Below, piece by piece: positions 35,868 through 46,345 of a DNA stretch of 48,647 nucleotides; the stretch's first letter is position 1; each line of letters begins with the position of its first letter. The translations under genes were made by a program, and so were the position numbers. This stretch comes from Thiocapsa sp. UBA6158. Its GTDB lineage: Bacteria; Pseudomonadota; Gammaproteobacteria; Chromatiales; Chromatiaceae. The stretch is from contig NZ_DIUM01000020.1 of the NCBI RefSeq assembly GCF_002423035.1, positions 3,758-52,404 on the forward strand, in the 5' to 3' direction. The notes beneath the pieces are model-generated. The model made no database searches. It was not told the DNA's origin and saw only the letters and a program-made list of their open reading frames with translations.

Positions 35868-37206
35868 GCGCGGTCTGCTCGGTGCCGCCCCCCACCACTA
35901 CGATGGCCAGTCGATCCGGATGGAGACGACGCGAAAAGGCCTCCTTGATCTGCTCGGCCGTCACCGCCTCGATACGGTCGTTGAAGCGGTCGAGATAGTC
36001 CAGCGGCAGGTCGTAGAAGCCGATGACGGCGAGATACCCGACGATGTCCGAGTTGCTTGCGATCCGCAGCGGGAAGCCGCCGGTGATGTTCTTCTTCGCC
36101 GCGGTGAGCTCAGCCTCGCTCGGTCCCGATTCGATGAAGCGGTGCAGGGTGTCGAGCATGACCTCGCGTGCCTGGTCGGCCTGATCGTTCTTGGTCTGCA
36201 AGCCCATCAGGAAGGGCCCGGGCTGCGCCAAAGGCAGGAAATAGCTGTAGGTGCTGTAGGAGAGTCCGCGCTTCTCGCGAATCTCCTCCATCAGCAGGGA
36301 GACCAATCCGCTGCCCCCGAGGATATGGTTGCCCACGTAGAGTGTGAAATAGTCCGGGTCGCCGCGACGCATGCCGGGCTGGCCCGCCACCACCGTGGTC
36401 TGGCTGGACGGGAAGGTAATCTGCTCGGTCACCGCGACATCCAGATCCGCCACGCCGGGCAGCGGCGCCAACTGCTCGCCCTTCGGAAGGCCGGCGGTGA
36501 TCCGGTCCGCGAGCGCCTCGGCTTGCGCACGGTCGAGCGCACCGACGATCGCCACCACCGCGTTGGCCGCCGTGTAATGACGCCGATGGAAGTCGACCAG
36601 ATCCGCGCGCATGATCGCCGTGACCGTCTCGGCCGTGCCGGACGGGTCCGCCGCGTAGGGATGGCTGCCGAAGATCTTGCGATAGAGCGCCTTCTGCCCG
36701 ACGGTGCGCGGCGACTCATCGTCCTGACGCAGTGCGATGAGCCGATTGCGGCGTTCCCGCTCGAGATCGGCATCGGCAAAGGTCGGGGCGCTCACCAGGG
36801 TCGCGAGTGTCTCCACGGCCGTGTCCATGGCAGGCTGTCGGGTCAGGGTGCGCAGCGACACCGTGGTCTTGTCGCGATCCGCGCTGGCGCCGAGCTTGGC
36901 GCCGACATCCTCGATCCTGACCGCGATCGCGTCGGCGTCCCAATCACCCGCGCCCTGAGTGAGCATGTCGGCCGTCATGGACGCCAGGCCCGAGCGTTCG
37001 CCGTCGCGGGCACTGCCGGCATCGAAGACCAGATTGACATCGACCATCGGCAGCTCGGGCGAGGCGACGAAGAGCACGCGGGCGCCGCTCGCGGCCTGCC
37101 AGGTCTGGATCTCGGGGGCGGCGTGAAGTGGCCCGGTGCTGCCCAAGACGCCGACGAGCAGGAGCGTGCTCGACCAGACGGAGACTCGGCGGGGATCAGT
37201 GCACAT
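35848..37206 (-). CDS. M16 peptidase-like protein, catalytically inactive partner
   Basis: 452 residues with a signal peptide (about 7-30, ending PLHA). Insulinase fold, but the place of the zinc motif HxxEH reads GLASMTADML, so the metal ligands are missing. The C-terminal half keeps REKRGLSYSTYSYFLP, the substrate-groove motif typical of the non-catalytic chain. With the upstream active chain it likely forms a periplasmic processing-protease pair. The ATG overlaps the partner's end by 11 bases. Confidence 0.88.
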   Translation of the reverse strand: MCTDPRRVSVWSSTLLLVGVLGSTGPLHAAPEIQTWQAASGARVLFVASPELPMVDVNLVFDAGSARDGERSGLASMTADMLTQGAGDWDADAIAVRIEDVGAKLGASADRDKTTVSLRTLTRQPAMDTAVETLATLVSAPTFADADLERERRNRLIALRQDDESPRTVGQKALYRKIFGSHPYAADPSGTAETVTAIMRADLVDFHRRHYTAANAVVAIVGALDRAQAEALADRITAGLPKGEQLAPLPGVADLDVAVTEQITFPSSQTTVVAGQPGMRRGDPDYFTLYVGNHILGGSGLVSLLMEEIREKRGLSYSTYSYFLPLAQPGPFLMGLQTKNDQADQAREVMLDTLHRFIESGPSEAELTAAKKNITGGFPLRIASNSDIVGYLAVIGFYDLPLDYLDRFNDRIEAVTAEQIKEAFSRRLHPDRLAIVVVGGGTEQTARVGEEG

Positions 37207-38572
37207 TGGTCTGCATCTCCAGCGCGACCGGCGCGCGCGCGGTTTGTTTGTCGTCCATCGGTTGCGGATCAAGTACGCCGACGGTGAGCTTTTCGGGCAC
37301 CAGGTATTTTCGAGCGACGGCGCGGACCTGCTCGGGCGTGACTGCCGCGAGTCGGTCGACGTAGGTCTCGGAGAGCTCCCAACCCAGGCCGACCGTCTCC
37401 AGTTGGCCGAGGATCATGGCCTGGTAGAAGAGAGAGTCGCGCTCGTAGACCTTGTCCGCGATCAGCTGATTGCGCACGCGCTCCATCTCCCGGTCGTCGA
37501 CGAGCTCGGTTCGGACGCGCTCGATCTGTGCGAGCAGCGCCGCTTCGACCTGCTCGATCGTCTGTCCCTTGGCCGGCACGCCGCTCAGCATGAACATGCC
37601 CGGCAGGCGACCGAAGGCGCTGTAGCTTGCGCTCGCCGAGGACGCGATCTGGCTGCCGCGCACGAGCTCACGCTCCAGCCGGGTGCTGCTCCCGCCGTCC
37701 AGGACCGAGGTCAAAACCTCGAAGGCATAGGGTTCCCGGGTCTCTTCGGCATCGATCAGGGCCGGCGCTTTCCAACCCATCAGCAGATAGGGCTCTTGCG
37801 CGGGTGCCTTCACGACGATGCGCTTGGCCCCGAGCTGCTCGGGCTCGGGTTGCATCTTCGGCGGCCGGATCCGCTCGGGCGCGAGCGGGCCGAAGTGCTT
37901 CTCGGCCAACCGGAAGACCTCCTCCGGATCGACATCGCCCGCGACGACCAGGGTTGCGTTGTTCGGGGCGTACCAGAGGCGGTACCAGTCGCGCAGATCC
38001 TCGACGCTTGCCTGCTCCAGATCGCCGGCCCAGCCGATCACCGGGATGCGGTAGGGGGAGGCGACGTAAGCGACGGCGTTGAAGCGTTCGAAGGTCAGGG
38101 ACTGGGGGTTGTCGTCGGTGCGGGTACGGCGCTCCTCCTTGACGACCTCCAATTCTTTGGCGAACTCCTCCGCCTCCAAGGCGAGATTGCGCATGCGCTC
38201 GGCCTCGAGCTCGAAGGCGATCTCCAAACGGTCGTTCGCGAGCGACTGGAAATAGGCGGTGTAGTCACGCCCGGTGAAGGCGTTCTCCTCCCCGCCGTTC
38301 TCCGCGATGATGCGCGAGAACTCGCCCGGGGCGAGCCGCTCGGTACCCTTGAACATCATGTGCTCGAGCAGGTGCGACACGCCGGTGATCCCGCCGTACT
38401 CGTAACTCGATCCCACCTTGTACCAGACCTGCGAGATGAGGATCGGGGCGCGTCGGTCCGGTTTGACCAACACCTTGAGGCCGTTGTCGAGTGTCCGTTC
38501 ATAGACGGTTTGGGTCGCCGACAGCGCAAGGGCCGGCAGACACAGGAACAGGCTGAGAAGGATTCGGTGCAT
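37196..38572 (-). CDS. M16 zinc peptidase, active chain
   Basis: 458 residues with a signal peptide (HRILLSLFLCLPALALSA). The inverted zinc motif HLLEH (about 67-71) and the downstream third-ligand glutamate region (ELEVVKEERRTR, about 144-155) are intact, so it should be an active zinc peptidase in the periplasm. Its open frame runs far upstream over ftsY's 5' region, but the signal peptide and the divergent ftsY fix the start at 38572. It is paired with the inactive chain downstream. Confidence 0.9.
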   Translation of the reverse strand: MHRILLSLFLCLPALALSATQTVYERTLDNGLKVLVKPDRRAPILISQVWYKVGSSYEYGGITGVSHLLEHMMFKGTERLAPGEFSRIIAENGGEENAFTGRDYTAYFQSLANDRLEIAFELEAERMRNLALEAEEFAKELEVVKEERRTRTDDNPQSLTFERFNAVAYVASPYRIPVIGWAGDLEQASVEDLRDWYRLWYAPNNATLVVAGDVDPEEVFRLAEKHFGPLAPERIRPPKMQPEPEQLGAKRIVVKAPAQEPYLLMGWKAPALIDAEETREPYAFEVLTSVLDGGSSTRLERELVRGSQIASSASASYSAFGRLPGMFMLSGVPAKGQTIEQVEAALLAQIERVRTELVDDREMERVRNQLIADKVYERDSLFYQAMILGQLETVGLGWELSETYVDRLAAVTPEQVRAVARKYLVPEKLTVGVLDPQPMDDKQTARAPVALEMQTNVH

Positions 38573-38869
38573 GGAGACTCCGGTCGGATGCAGTTCGGAA
38601 GGCGCAATCGCGCCCCTGCGCGCAACGTTGGGGCAGAGCCGGGGCCTTGGTAGTTCCCGGAGATGACGGTTTGTTAAGGCCGGGGTTGCCTCGGCCCGAG
38701 CGGGCGAGGTCCGGGCGAGCCTCGGGCGATCTGATCGCGGCGATCTGATAGCATTACGTCCACACGGGCGGAGCGGCCTCTTCTGCGGTCGTGTCGCAGT
38801 ACCCGTCGAGTACTCGACGGATTGCTCGCCTGCCCCTCGCCGTTTCTCTCCCCCTTCAGGCATGTCGTT
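38573..38869. other. Divergent control region between the M16 pair and ftsY
   Basis: About 297 bases with no gene. It contains a direct repeat of GGCGATCTGAT-like sequence spaced 15 bases (about 38727-38751) that might be a regulator site. No convincing promoter boxes found by eye. Confidence 0.35.
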
Positions 38870-40159
<1,290 letters not shown>

Positions 40160-40171
40160 GGAGGCGGAGCC

Positions 40172-40840
40172 GTGATCTCTTTCGAGCACGTCTTCAAGCG
40201 CTATCCGGAGCGCGGCGAGGCCCTGAGCGACCTCAGCTTCGAGATGCAGGCCGGCGAGATGGCCTTCCTCACCGGACACTCGGGCGCCGGCAAGAGCACC
40301 TTGCTCCGTTTGATCGGCTTGCTCGAGCGACCGAGTCGCGGCCAGGTCATCGTCAACGGGCGCAATCTCGCCGCCCTGCCCAGACGCAAGATCCCCTATC
40401 ACCGCCGCGAGGTCGGGATGATCTTCCAGGATCATCGATTGCTCCCTGATCGCAGCGTTTTCGACAATGTCGCCCTGCCGTTGGTCGTCGCCGGACTCGG
40501 GCAGCGCGAGATCGGTCGGCGTGTCCGGGCCGCGCTCGATCAGGTGGGTCTGCTCTCGCGCGAGCGGGCCACCCCGGTCGCACTCTCGGGCGGGGAGCAG
40601 CAACGCGTCGGCATCGCGCGCGCCGTGGTCGGGCGTCCGCCGCTGGTGTTGGCGGACGAGCCGACGGGAAACCTGGATCCCGACCTCTCGCGCGAGATCT
40701 TCGGTCTCTTCGAGCGCTTCCATCAGGTTGGCGTGACCCTCTTGATCGCCACCCATGACCTGAGTCTCGTCATGTCCATGCCGTATCGAACCCTCACCCT
40801 CGCCGACGGACGATTGGCCAACGATTCGGGGACCTGTTGA
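40172..40840 (+). CDS. ftsE: Cell division ATP-binding protein FtsE
   Basis: 222 residues starting with GTG after a GAGGAGGCGGA ribosome site. Walker A GHSGAGKST (about 35-43), Q-loop MIFQDHRLL, signature LSGGEQQRVGIARA and Walker B LVLADEPTGNLD are complete. With FtsX it transmits divisome signals to periplasmic cell-wall hydrolases. It follows ftsY by 12 bases. Confidence 0.96.
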   Translation: MISFEHVFKRYPERGEALSDLSFEMQAGEMAFLTGHSGAGKSTLLRLIGLLERPSRGQVIVNGRNLAALPRRKIPYHRREVGMIFQDHRLLPDRSVFDNVALPLVVAGLGQREIGRRVRAALDQVGLLSRERATPVALSGGEQQRVGIARAVVGRPPLVLADEPTGNLDPDLSREIFGLFERFHQVGVTLLIATHDLSLVMSMPYRTLTLADGRLANDSGTC

Positions 40841-40842
40841 GC

Positions 40843-41823
40843 ATGCCCAAGCCCAAGACGTCCAAGCGCACGCCGCATCGCCGCAGCGGTCCGCGTCTGC
40901 TTGACATGCCCGGGCTCTGGGCGAACAGGCATCTGCAGAGCGCGGTCGCGACCCTGGGGCGCCTCATGCATACGCCGCTGCCGACCGGGATGACGATCGC
41001 GGTGATCGGGATCTCGCTGGCCTTGCCCGCCGCGCTCTTCGTCGTGACGGAGAACCTGCGCACCATGGCCGGCGGATGGGACCAGGCGGCAGCCATCTCG
41101 CTGTTTCTGAAACAGGATGTCGACGACGCCGGGGCCGCACGGTTGGCGGAGCAGTTGCGCGCTCGACCCGAGCTTGCCCAGGTCCATCTGATCAGTCGCG
41201 AGCAGGCGCTCAACGAGTTTCGGGCACTCGGCGGATTCGAGGACGCCCTCTCGCAGCTCAAGAGCAACCCCTTGCCGGCGGTCCTGGCGCTTTATCCGCA
41301 GGCGGTCTCATCCGCGCCCGAGCGGCTGCAGGCGCTTCACGACGAGCTGATGACCCTGCCCGAAGCGGACTTCGCCCGAATGGATACGCTCTGGCTGCAA
41401 CGCTTCCAGGCGATCCTCGACTTGGCGCAGCGTGCGGTTCTGCTGCTCGGCGGGCTCTTGGGTCTCGGTGTCTTGTTGATCGTCGGCAACACCATCCGGC
41501 TCGAGATCCTGAACCGGCGCATCGAGATCGAGATCATGGAGCTGGTCGGTGCGACCGGGGCCTTCATCCGTCGTCCGTTTCTCTACGCCGGGGCTTGGTA
41601 CGGCCTGCTCGGCGGTCTGACCGCCTGGTTCCTGGTGACCATCGCTGTCGTCCTGCTCCAGCAGCCCGTCTCGCGTCTGGCGACCCTCTATCGAAGCGAA
41701 TTTCCGCTCACCGGTCTGGGGCCATTGGCGATGCTGGTGATCCTCTCCGGGAGCATGCTCTTCGGTCTGATCGGCAGCTGGGTCGCCGTGAACCGTCATC
41801 TGCGCGGTGCCGAGCCGGGCTAA
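40843..41823 (+). CDS. ftsX: Cell division protein FtsX
   Basis: 326 residues with four membrane helices: one after a basic cytoplasmic N-terminus (about 50-70) and three in the C-terminal half. A periplasmic domain (about 75-190; AISLFLKQDVDDAGAARLAEQL) lies between. LNRRIEIEIMELVGATGAFIRRPFLYAG is the family's core. The start could also be TTG 40837, overlapping ftsE. Its stop codon is the first three bases of palindromic repeat copy E. rpoH, normally next, lies 4.5 kb further on. Confidence 0.94.
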   Translation: MPKPKTSKRTPHRRSGPRLLDMPGLWANRHLQSAVATLGRLMHTPLPTGMTIAVIGISLALPAALFVVTENLRTMAGGWDQAAAISLFLKQDVDDAGAARLAEQLRARPELAQVHLISREQALNEFRALGGFEDALSQLKSNPLPAVLALYPQAVSSAPERLQALHDELMTLPEADFARMDTLWLQRFQAILDLAQRAVLLLGGLLGLGVLLIVGNTIRLEILNRRIEIEIMELVGATGAFIRRPFLYAGAWYGLLGGLTAWFLVTIAVVLLQQPVSRLATLYRSEFPLTGLGPLAMLVILSGSMLFGLIGSWVAVNRHLRGAEPG

Positions 41824-41905
41824 ACCGCATCCGGAGCGGCATGCGCCCTTGTTGGGTTGGATCGGCTAGGGTCGGAACCATGGGTGTCGGAGCTGACGCG
41901 GTTTA
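41821..41905. repeat. Dispersed palindromic repeat, copy E
   Basis: 85 bp with arms TAAACCGCATC and GACGCGGTTTA (one mismatch). It begins with the ftsX stop codon and ends 42 bases before the SLC13 transporter gene. Its interior resembles copy F at 45828 (both have TTGTTGG-TTGG). Confidence 0.75.
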
Positions 41906-41947
41906 GATCCGACTTAAATCCCGAATCGAATCAGGACTTTTTTACCC

Positions 41948-43360
41948 ATGTCGACTCCGACGACGCGAGCGCGCGTCAGCTTGCCGCGTCCCACCCCCGT
42001 GCAGCGTCTCGGGTTGCTCCTGGGCTCCATCGCCTTCCTGGTGCCGCTCCTGGTCGAGATCCCGGGCTTGGCGCCGGCCGGGCATCGGATGCTGGCGATC
42101 TTCCTGCTTGCGATCCTGCTCTGGGTAACGGAGGCGATTCCCCTTTATGCCACGGCGATGCTCGTGATCTTGCTTCAGGTCCTGATGCTCTCGGATCAGG
42201 CGCTGTTCGGCGGCGTCGGCCCGTTAACCTCCGCGGCGAGCTATTTCGCGGCCTTGGCGAATCCGGTCATCATCCTCTTTCTCGGTGGTTTCTTGATCGC
42301 GGACGGCGCCCATAAATTCGGCTTGGATCGCAACCTTGCGGCCGTGATGCTGCGGCCCTTCGCCGGGAACGCCCGCACCTCGGTGCTCGGACTCATGGCG
42401 ATCACGGCGCTGCTGTCGATGTTCGTGTCCAACACAGCGACCGCGGCCACCATGTTCGCGGTCGTCATCCCGATCCTGGCCGCGCTGCCGGCCGGACCCG
42501 CCCGCACCGGCGTCGCCTTGGCAATTCCGGTCGCAGCGAACGTCGGCGGGATCGGAACCCCGGTGGGCTCTCCACCCAACGCCATCGCGCTGGGCGCCCT
42601 GGAGGCATCGGGTCAGGGGGTCTCGTTCATCGGATGGATGCTCCTGGCGGTTCCCCTGATGCTGGTGGTATTGCTCTTTGCCTGGTGGTTTCTGACGCGT
42701 CGCTACATCGCCGCGGATACCCCGTTGACGCTCCAGCTCTCGGCCGACTTCGACCGTTCCCCCGCGGCGATCCTCTTCTACCTGATCGCCGGTGCCACGG
42801 TGCTGCTCTGGTTGACCGAGCCCTTCCACGGCATCTCATCCTCGACGGTCGGCTTTCTTCCGGTCGTCGCGCTGCTCGCAACCCAGGTCATGGGCGCCGA
42901 CGACATCCGGCGTCTGCAATGGCCCGTGCTCTGGCTGGTCGCCGGCGGGATCGCGCTGGGTGCCGGGATCGGCAACAGCGGTTTGGATGCCTGGCTGGTC
43001 GGTTTGGTGGCCTGGGATGCCCTGCCGTTGACGCTGTTGCTGTTCCTGCTGGTAGGGGTCTCGCTCGGACTCTCGACCGTGATCTCCAACTCGGCCACGG
43101 CCAACCTCCTGGTGCCCCTGGCGCTGAGCCTGGCAATCGGGCTGCCGATCGATCCGACCGCGGTCGGCGTGATGGTCGCACTCGCCTGCGCGCTCGCCAT
43201 GGCCTTGCCGATCTCCACCCCGCCGAACGCGGTCGCCTACGCGACCGGCGAGGTGCAAACGCGCGAAATGGTCGTCAGCGGCATCGTCATCGGTGGCTTC
43301 GGTGCGCTCCTGCTGGCACTCGTGATGCCGACAGTGTGGGGAGCCTTGGGTCTGCTATGA
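41948..43360 (+). CDS. SLC13/DASS-family anion transporter
   Basis: 470 residues with about eleven helices. Both substrate-site signatures of the divalent anion:sodium symporters are present: SNTATAATM (about 160-168) and SNSATANL (about 379-386), each followed later by a PPNA motif (SPPNAIALG, STPPNAVAYA). Substrates in the family are dicarboxylates, citrate or sulfate; the choice is not visible. It is coupled by an ATGA overlap to the sensor kinase, so uptake and signalling are probably linked. Confidence 0.9.
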   Translation: MSTPTTRARVSLPRPTPVQRLGLLLGSIAFLVPLLVEIPGLAPAGHRMLAIFLLAILLWVTEAIPLYATAMLVILLQVLMLSDQALFGGVGPLTSAASYFAALANPVIILFLGGFLIADGAHKFGLDRNLAAVMLRPFAGNARTSVLGLMAITALLSMFVSNTATAATMFAVVIPILAALPAGPARTGVALAIPVAANVGGIGTPVGSPPNAIALGALEASGQGVSFIGWMLLAVPLMLVVLLFAWWFLTRRYIAADTPLTLQLSADFDRSPAAILFYLIAGATVLLWLTEPFHGISSSTVGFLPVVALLATQVMGADDIRRLQWPVLWLVAGGIALGAGIGNSGLDAWLVGLVAWDALPLTLLLFLLVGVSLGLSTVISNSATANLLVPLALSLAIGLPIDPTAVGVMVALACALAMALPISTPPNAVAYATGEVQTREMVVSGIVIGGFGALLLALVMPTVWGALGLL

Positions 43361-45342
43361 CCGAGATGGGTCATCGCATGGGAGAGGATGGGCGCGGAAG
43401 GGGTCATCGGATGGACGATCTGTTTGTCCTGGTCGTGGCGCCCGAGCCCTTGGCCGCCACGATCGCGGAGGAGACGGCCCGCGGGTTGATCGGCATCGCG
43501 GATGTGGCCTGTGCGGCGGATGTCGTGGAGGCCGCCGCCTTGGTGACCGCACATCCTGAGCGCGTCGTCCCGCTGGTCCTCATCACGGCCTTTGCCGAGT
43601 CGCCCGAGTCAACGGACGCGCGGATCGCGCTGCTCGACGCGCAGGCGGTCCTGAGCCGGGCGAGCGTCTTGCTGTTGACCGACCGTGCGCTTCACGATGA
43701 CCTGTCTCTGTCGGTCGACCGCGACCGGTTGCATGCCGTGATGACCTCGCCGTGGTCGCCCGGCATCCTCGCCTGGCACGCGCGGGCTCAAACGGTGCGC
43801 TGGCTCAGCTCGCACCGACCGGCCGACCCGCGCACCCGTGCGCTCGTGGCGGCCGACGGTCGCCCGGTGACCCAGCCCGAGAGCGACCTGCTGCGTCTGC
43901 TCGAGCTCGACACCCATGAGGTGACGACCCAACTGCTCGCCGGGATCGAACGCGTCCTGGGTCCGCGCCCGCGTCTGCTCCTGCCGGCCGGCACACGCCT
44001 GATCCACGAAGGCATCGACGTGGATGCCGTGCTCGTCGTGTTGCGTGGCCGCGTCGCGCTCGACCATGCCTCGGCCGCCGGCGATCTGCGGCTCCACCAC
44101 GACTCCACCGGGTCGGTCGTCGGCCTGCTGTCGCTGGCACAGCAGCAACGCGCCTTCTTCACCGCGCGTGCGACCACCGAGGTCGAGGTCGTACATCTTT
44201 CCTTCGAGCAGCTCGATCGTGCGCTGGCTGTCGAGGCCTCGCTCGGTGCGGCGATGGCGGCGGTCTCCATCCGCGCCTTGGCGAAACGGCTGCGACGTGC
44301 CGATCAGCTTCAAGTCGAGAAGACCCAGCTTAACCATGCCCTGGAGCGCGAACGCCGGCAGCTCTCCGAGGCACTGCATCAGCTCGAGCAGGCCCGCTTG
44401 GATCTGGTCGAGCAGGCGCGCTACGCCACGCTCGGCGAGATGGCCGCCGGGATCGCCCACGAGCTCAACAACCCGGTCGCGGCCATGCTGCGTGCGACGA
44501 CATATGTCGGCGAAGATCTGGAGCGCGTGCTCGCGAGCCATCCGCAAGGCCGGCTCGCGAGCGAGATCTTCGCCGCCGAGCGTGACCGCGCGCCGCGCAG
44601 CACGCGCGAGGAGCGTGCTGCGCGTCGGCGCCTCGAGGCTGCCCTCGGCGATGTCGGTTTGGCGCAACGTCTGTTCGATGCCGGGATCGAAGATCCCGAC
44701 CGGGCGCGTACGCTTGCCGCGGATCCGCCGAGCCTCGATCTGGTCGAGGCGGTCGCCGGCATCGGCTCGGCGGTGCGCAACCTCGAACTCGCCTCCCGGC
44801 GGATGTGCGAGCTGGTGACCAGCCTGCGCGCTTATGCCCGCCCCAAGGGCGAGCCGGTCGCCGGGATCGATCTGCACGCGGGTCTCGAAGACACGCTGCG
44901 TCTCATGGCGCACCGGCTGCGCGATGTCGAGATCGAGCGCAACTACGGCGATCTGCCGCGGATTCGCTGCCACCCGGGCGAGCTCGAGCAGCTTTGGACA
45001 AACCTTCTGGTCAACGCCTGCGACGCACTCGGGGAGGGCGCCGACGGACGCGGGCGCATCGCATTGATCACGGATGCACCCGACGCGGCGCATGTGCGTG
45101 TGCAGATTCGCGACAACGGGCGCGGGATCGATCCGCAGGTCCTGCCGCGGGTCTTCGAGCCACGTTTTACCACCAAGCAGGGTGCCGTGCGCTACGGGCT
45201 CGGGCTCGGGCTCGCCATCGCGCGGCGGATCGTGGATGCTCACGGCGGCAAAATCGAGCTGAACTCGCGCCCCGGCTGCACACGGGTGACTGTGACGCTG
45301 CCGGTGGCCGGGCCGCCGGACGAGGAGGACATCGAGACATGA
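43357..45342 (+). CDS. Sensor histidine kinase with receiver-like and cyclic-nucleotide-binding domains
   Basis: 661 residues. An N-terminal receiver-like domain (about 20-130) is followed by a cNMP-binding fold (about 194-312; LLPAGTRLIHEGIDVDAVLVVLRGRV), a coiled coil (about 318-358), H-box GEMAAGIAHELNNPVAAML with His368, and the ATPase domain (NLLVNACDAL, RDNGRGID, FEPRFTTK, GLGLGLAIARR). There is no membrane helix, so it is cytoplasmic. Between His368 and the ATPase an insertion of about 70 charged residues lies where the dimerisation domain usually ends. An alternative ATG is at 43411. It overlaps the transporter and the regulator with ATGA junctions at both ends. Confidence 0.88.
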   Translation: MTEMGHRMGEDGRGRGHRMDDLFVLVVAPEPLAATIAEETARGLIGIADVACAADVVEAAALVTAHPERVVPLVLITAFAESPESTDARIALLDAQAVLSRASVLLLTDRALHDDLSLSVDRDRLHAVMTSPWSPGILAWHARAQTVRWLSSHRPADPRTRALVAADGRPVTQPESDLLRLLELDTHEVTTQLLAGIERVLGPRPRLLLPAGTRLIHEGIDVDAVLVVLRGRVALDHASAAGDLRLHHDSTGSVVGLLSLAQQQRAFFTARATTEVEVVHLSFEQLDRALAVEASLGAAMAAVSIRALAKRLRRADQLQVEKTQLNHALERERRQLSEALHQLEQARLDLVEQARYATLGEMAAGIAHELNNPVAAMLRATTYVGEDLERVLASHPQGRLASEIFAAERDRAPRSTREERAARRRLEAALGDVGLAQRLFDAGIEDPDRARTLAADPPSLDLVEAVAGIGSAVRNLELASRRMCELVTSLRAYARPKGEPVAGIDLHAGLEDTLRLMAHRLRDVEIERNYGDLPRIRCHPGELEQLWTNLLVNACDALGEGADGRGRIALITDAPDAAHVRVQIRDNGRGIDPQVLPRVFEPRFTTKQGAVRYGLGLGLAIARRIVDAHGGKIELNSRPGCTRVTVTLPVAGPPDEEDIET

Positions 45343-45824
45343 AACTGGCACTGTTGATTCTGGAGGACGAGCGCCCGGTCCGCGAGGCGCTCAGACGCGA
45401 CCTGGCGTCGTTCGCGCGTCATGTGCGCATCGAGGAGGCCGAGGACGTGCCGACCGCGCTGGAAGTGATCGAGGAGATCGACACGGCAGGCGATCGGCTC
45501 GCGCTCGTGATGGTCGATCACCGTTTGCCCGGAACCAGCGGTGTCGACTTTCTGATCGGACTCGCGGACGACGATCGGACCGCAGCCGCGCGCAAGGTCC
45601 TGGTGACGGGTCAGGCCGATCAGGAGGATACCATCCGCGCCATCAACGAGGCCGGACTCGACCGCTATGTCGCCAAACCCTGGCAGGCGGATGCCTTGTG
45701 CGACATGGTCCGGGACCAACTCACCGCGTTTGTCGTCGCGGCGGGTGTGGATCCCCTGCCTCACCTCGCCGTCCTGGACGCCGAGCGGGCGCTCTCGATC
45801 GTGCGTGAACGCGGGGATCTTTGA
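45339..45824 (+). CDS. Single-domain response regulator
   Basis: 161 residues. Receiver domain with acidic pocket (LEDERP), phosphoacceptor Asp60 (VMVDHRLPGTSG), Thr in VLVTGQA and Lys113 (YVAKPW). About 35 residues follow with no DNA-binding or enzymatic output domain. The A-x-x-D-x-Y-V-A-K-P-W pattern is like receivers of HD-GYP or adenylate-cyclase regulators. Output must be by protein contact. It is the last gene of the transporter-kinase-regulator operon. Confidence 0.9.
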   Translation: MKLALLILEDERPVREALRRDLASFARHVRIEEAEDVPTALEVIEEIDTAGDRLALVMVDHRLPGTSGVDFLIGLADDDRTAAARKVLVTGQADQEDTIRAINEAGLDRYVAKPWQADALCDMVRDQLTAFVVAAGVDPLPHLAVLDAERALSIVRERGDL

Positions 45825-45827
45825 GCC

Positions 45828-45913
45828 TAAACCGCGCCCGGTGCGATATGCGTCGTTTGTTGGATTGGCTTGGCCGCGCCAGCTCCGACGACTGTCGCAG
45901 CTGGCGCGGTTTA
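45828..45913. repeat. Dispersed palindromic repeat, copy F
   Basis: 86 bp with perfect 11-base arms TAAACCGCGCC and GGCGCGGTTTA, three bases past the response-regulator stop. The right half also folds on itself: CCGCGCCAGCT pairs with AGCTGGCGCGG, giving two competing hairpins. Confidence 0.75.
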
Positions 45914-45934
45914 AGATATTAAAAAGATTAAAAT

Positions 45935-46013
45935 TTAAACCGCGTCTCACGGAGATCGAGGATATCCCCAAAGCCAAACACAACCTAAACTCGAGCGACC
46001 CTGCCGAGGCGTG
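45935..46013. repeat. Half copy (G) of the dispersed repeat, right arm missing
   Basis: It starts with TTAAACCGCGTC and continues with an interior like copy D, but no matching right arm follows, so this is a truncated element beside copy F. The right border is approximate. Together these fill the first 190 bases of the 521-base gap before rpoH; the rest (46014-46345) is unusually AT-rich and has no gene. Confidence 0.55.
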
Positions 46014-46303
46014 AATCACGTCTACGACTTGAACAGGTGCCCGAGATTAAATCCCGTGATTGTTCAGGGTGAAATGGACCCGTCGAGCGTCTCCGAAAAA
46101 CGTTCTGAAAATCTTAGTTTATTGTATTGATGATCATTTTTTATTCATCAGCGCTGGCGATGGAAATAATCGGAACATACGATCTTGATTTTGACCGCCC
46201 CCGTCTTGTCGAATCCAGGAACCTCTCCTAGAGTCTGGTGAACTTTTGTCGCGGTCCGGGCTCCAAAACCCCGCCGAAAGTGCTGGCAAAATCCCGAGCG
46301 TAC

Positions 46304-46312
46304 TGCTAGGAT
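46304..46312 (+). promoter_or_regulatory. Candidate extended -10 promoter of rpoH
   Basis: TGC-TAGGAT forms an extended -10 box 34 bases before the rpoH ATG. A weak -35 (TGGCAA, 46284-46289) lies 17 bases upstream. Only three of six -35 positions match, so the call is tentative. Confidence 0.3.
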
Positions 46313-46345
46313 ATTTTCCAAGGTAAACAACTCAGGTATTGGATC

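Noticed and set aside
42634..43356. N-terminal extension of the histidine kinase frame
   Set aside because: It lies in the shadow frame of the SLC13 transporter; the ATGA overlap at 43357 gives the natural start.
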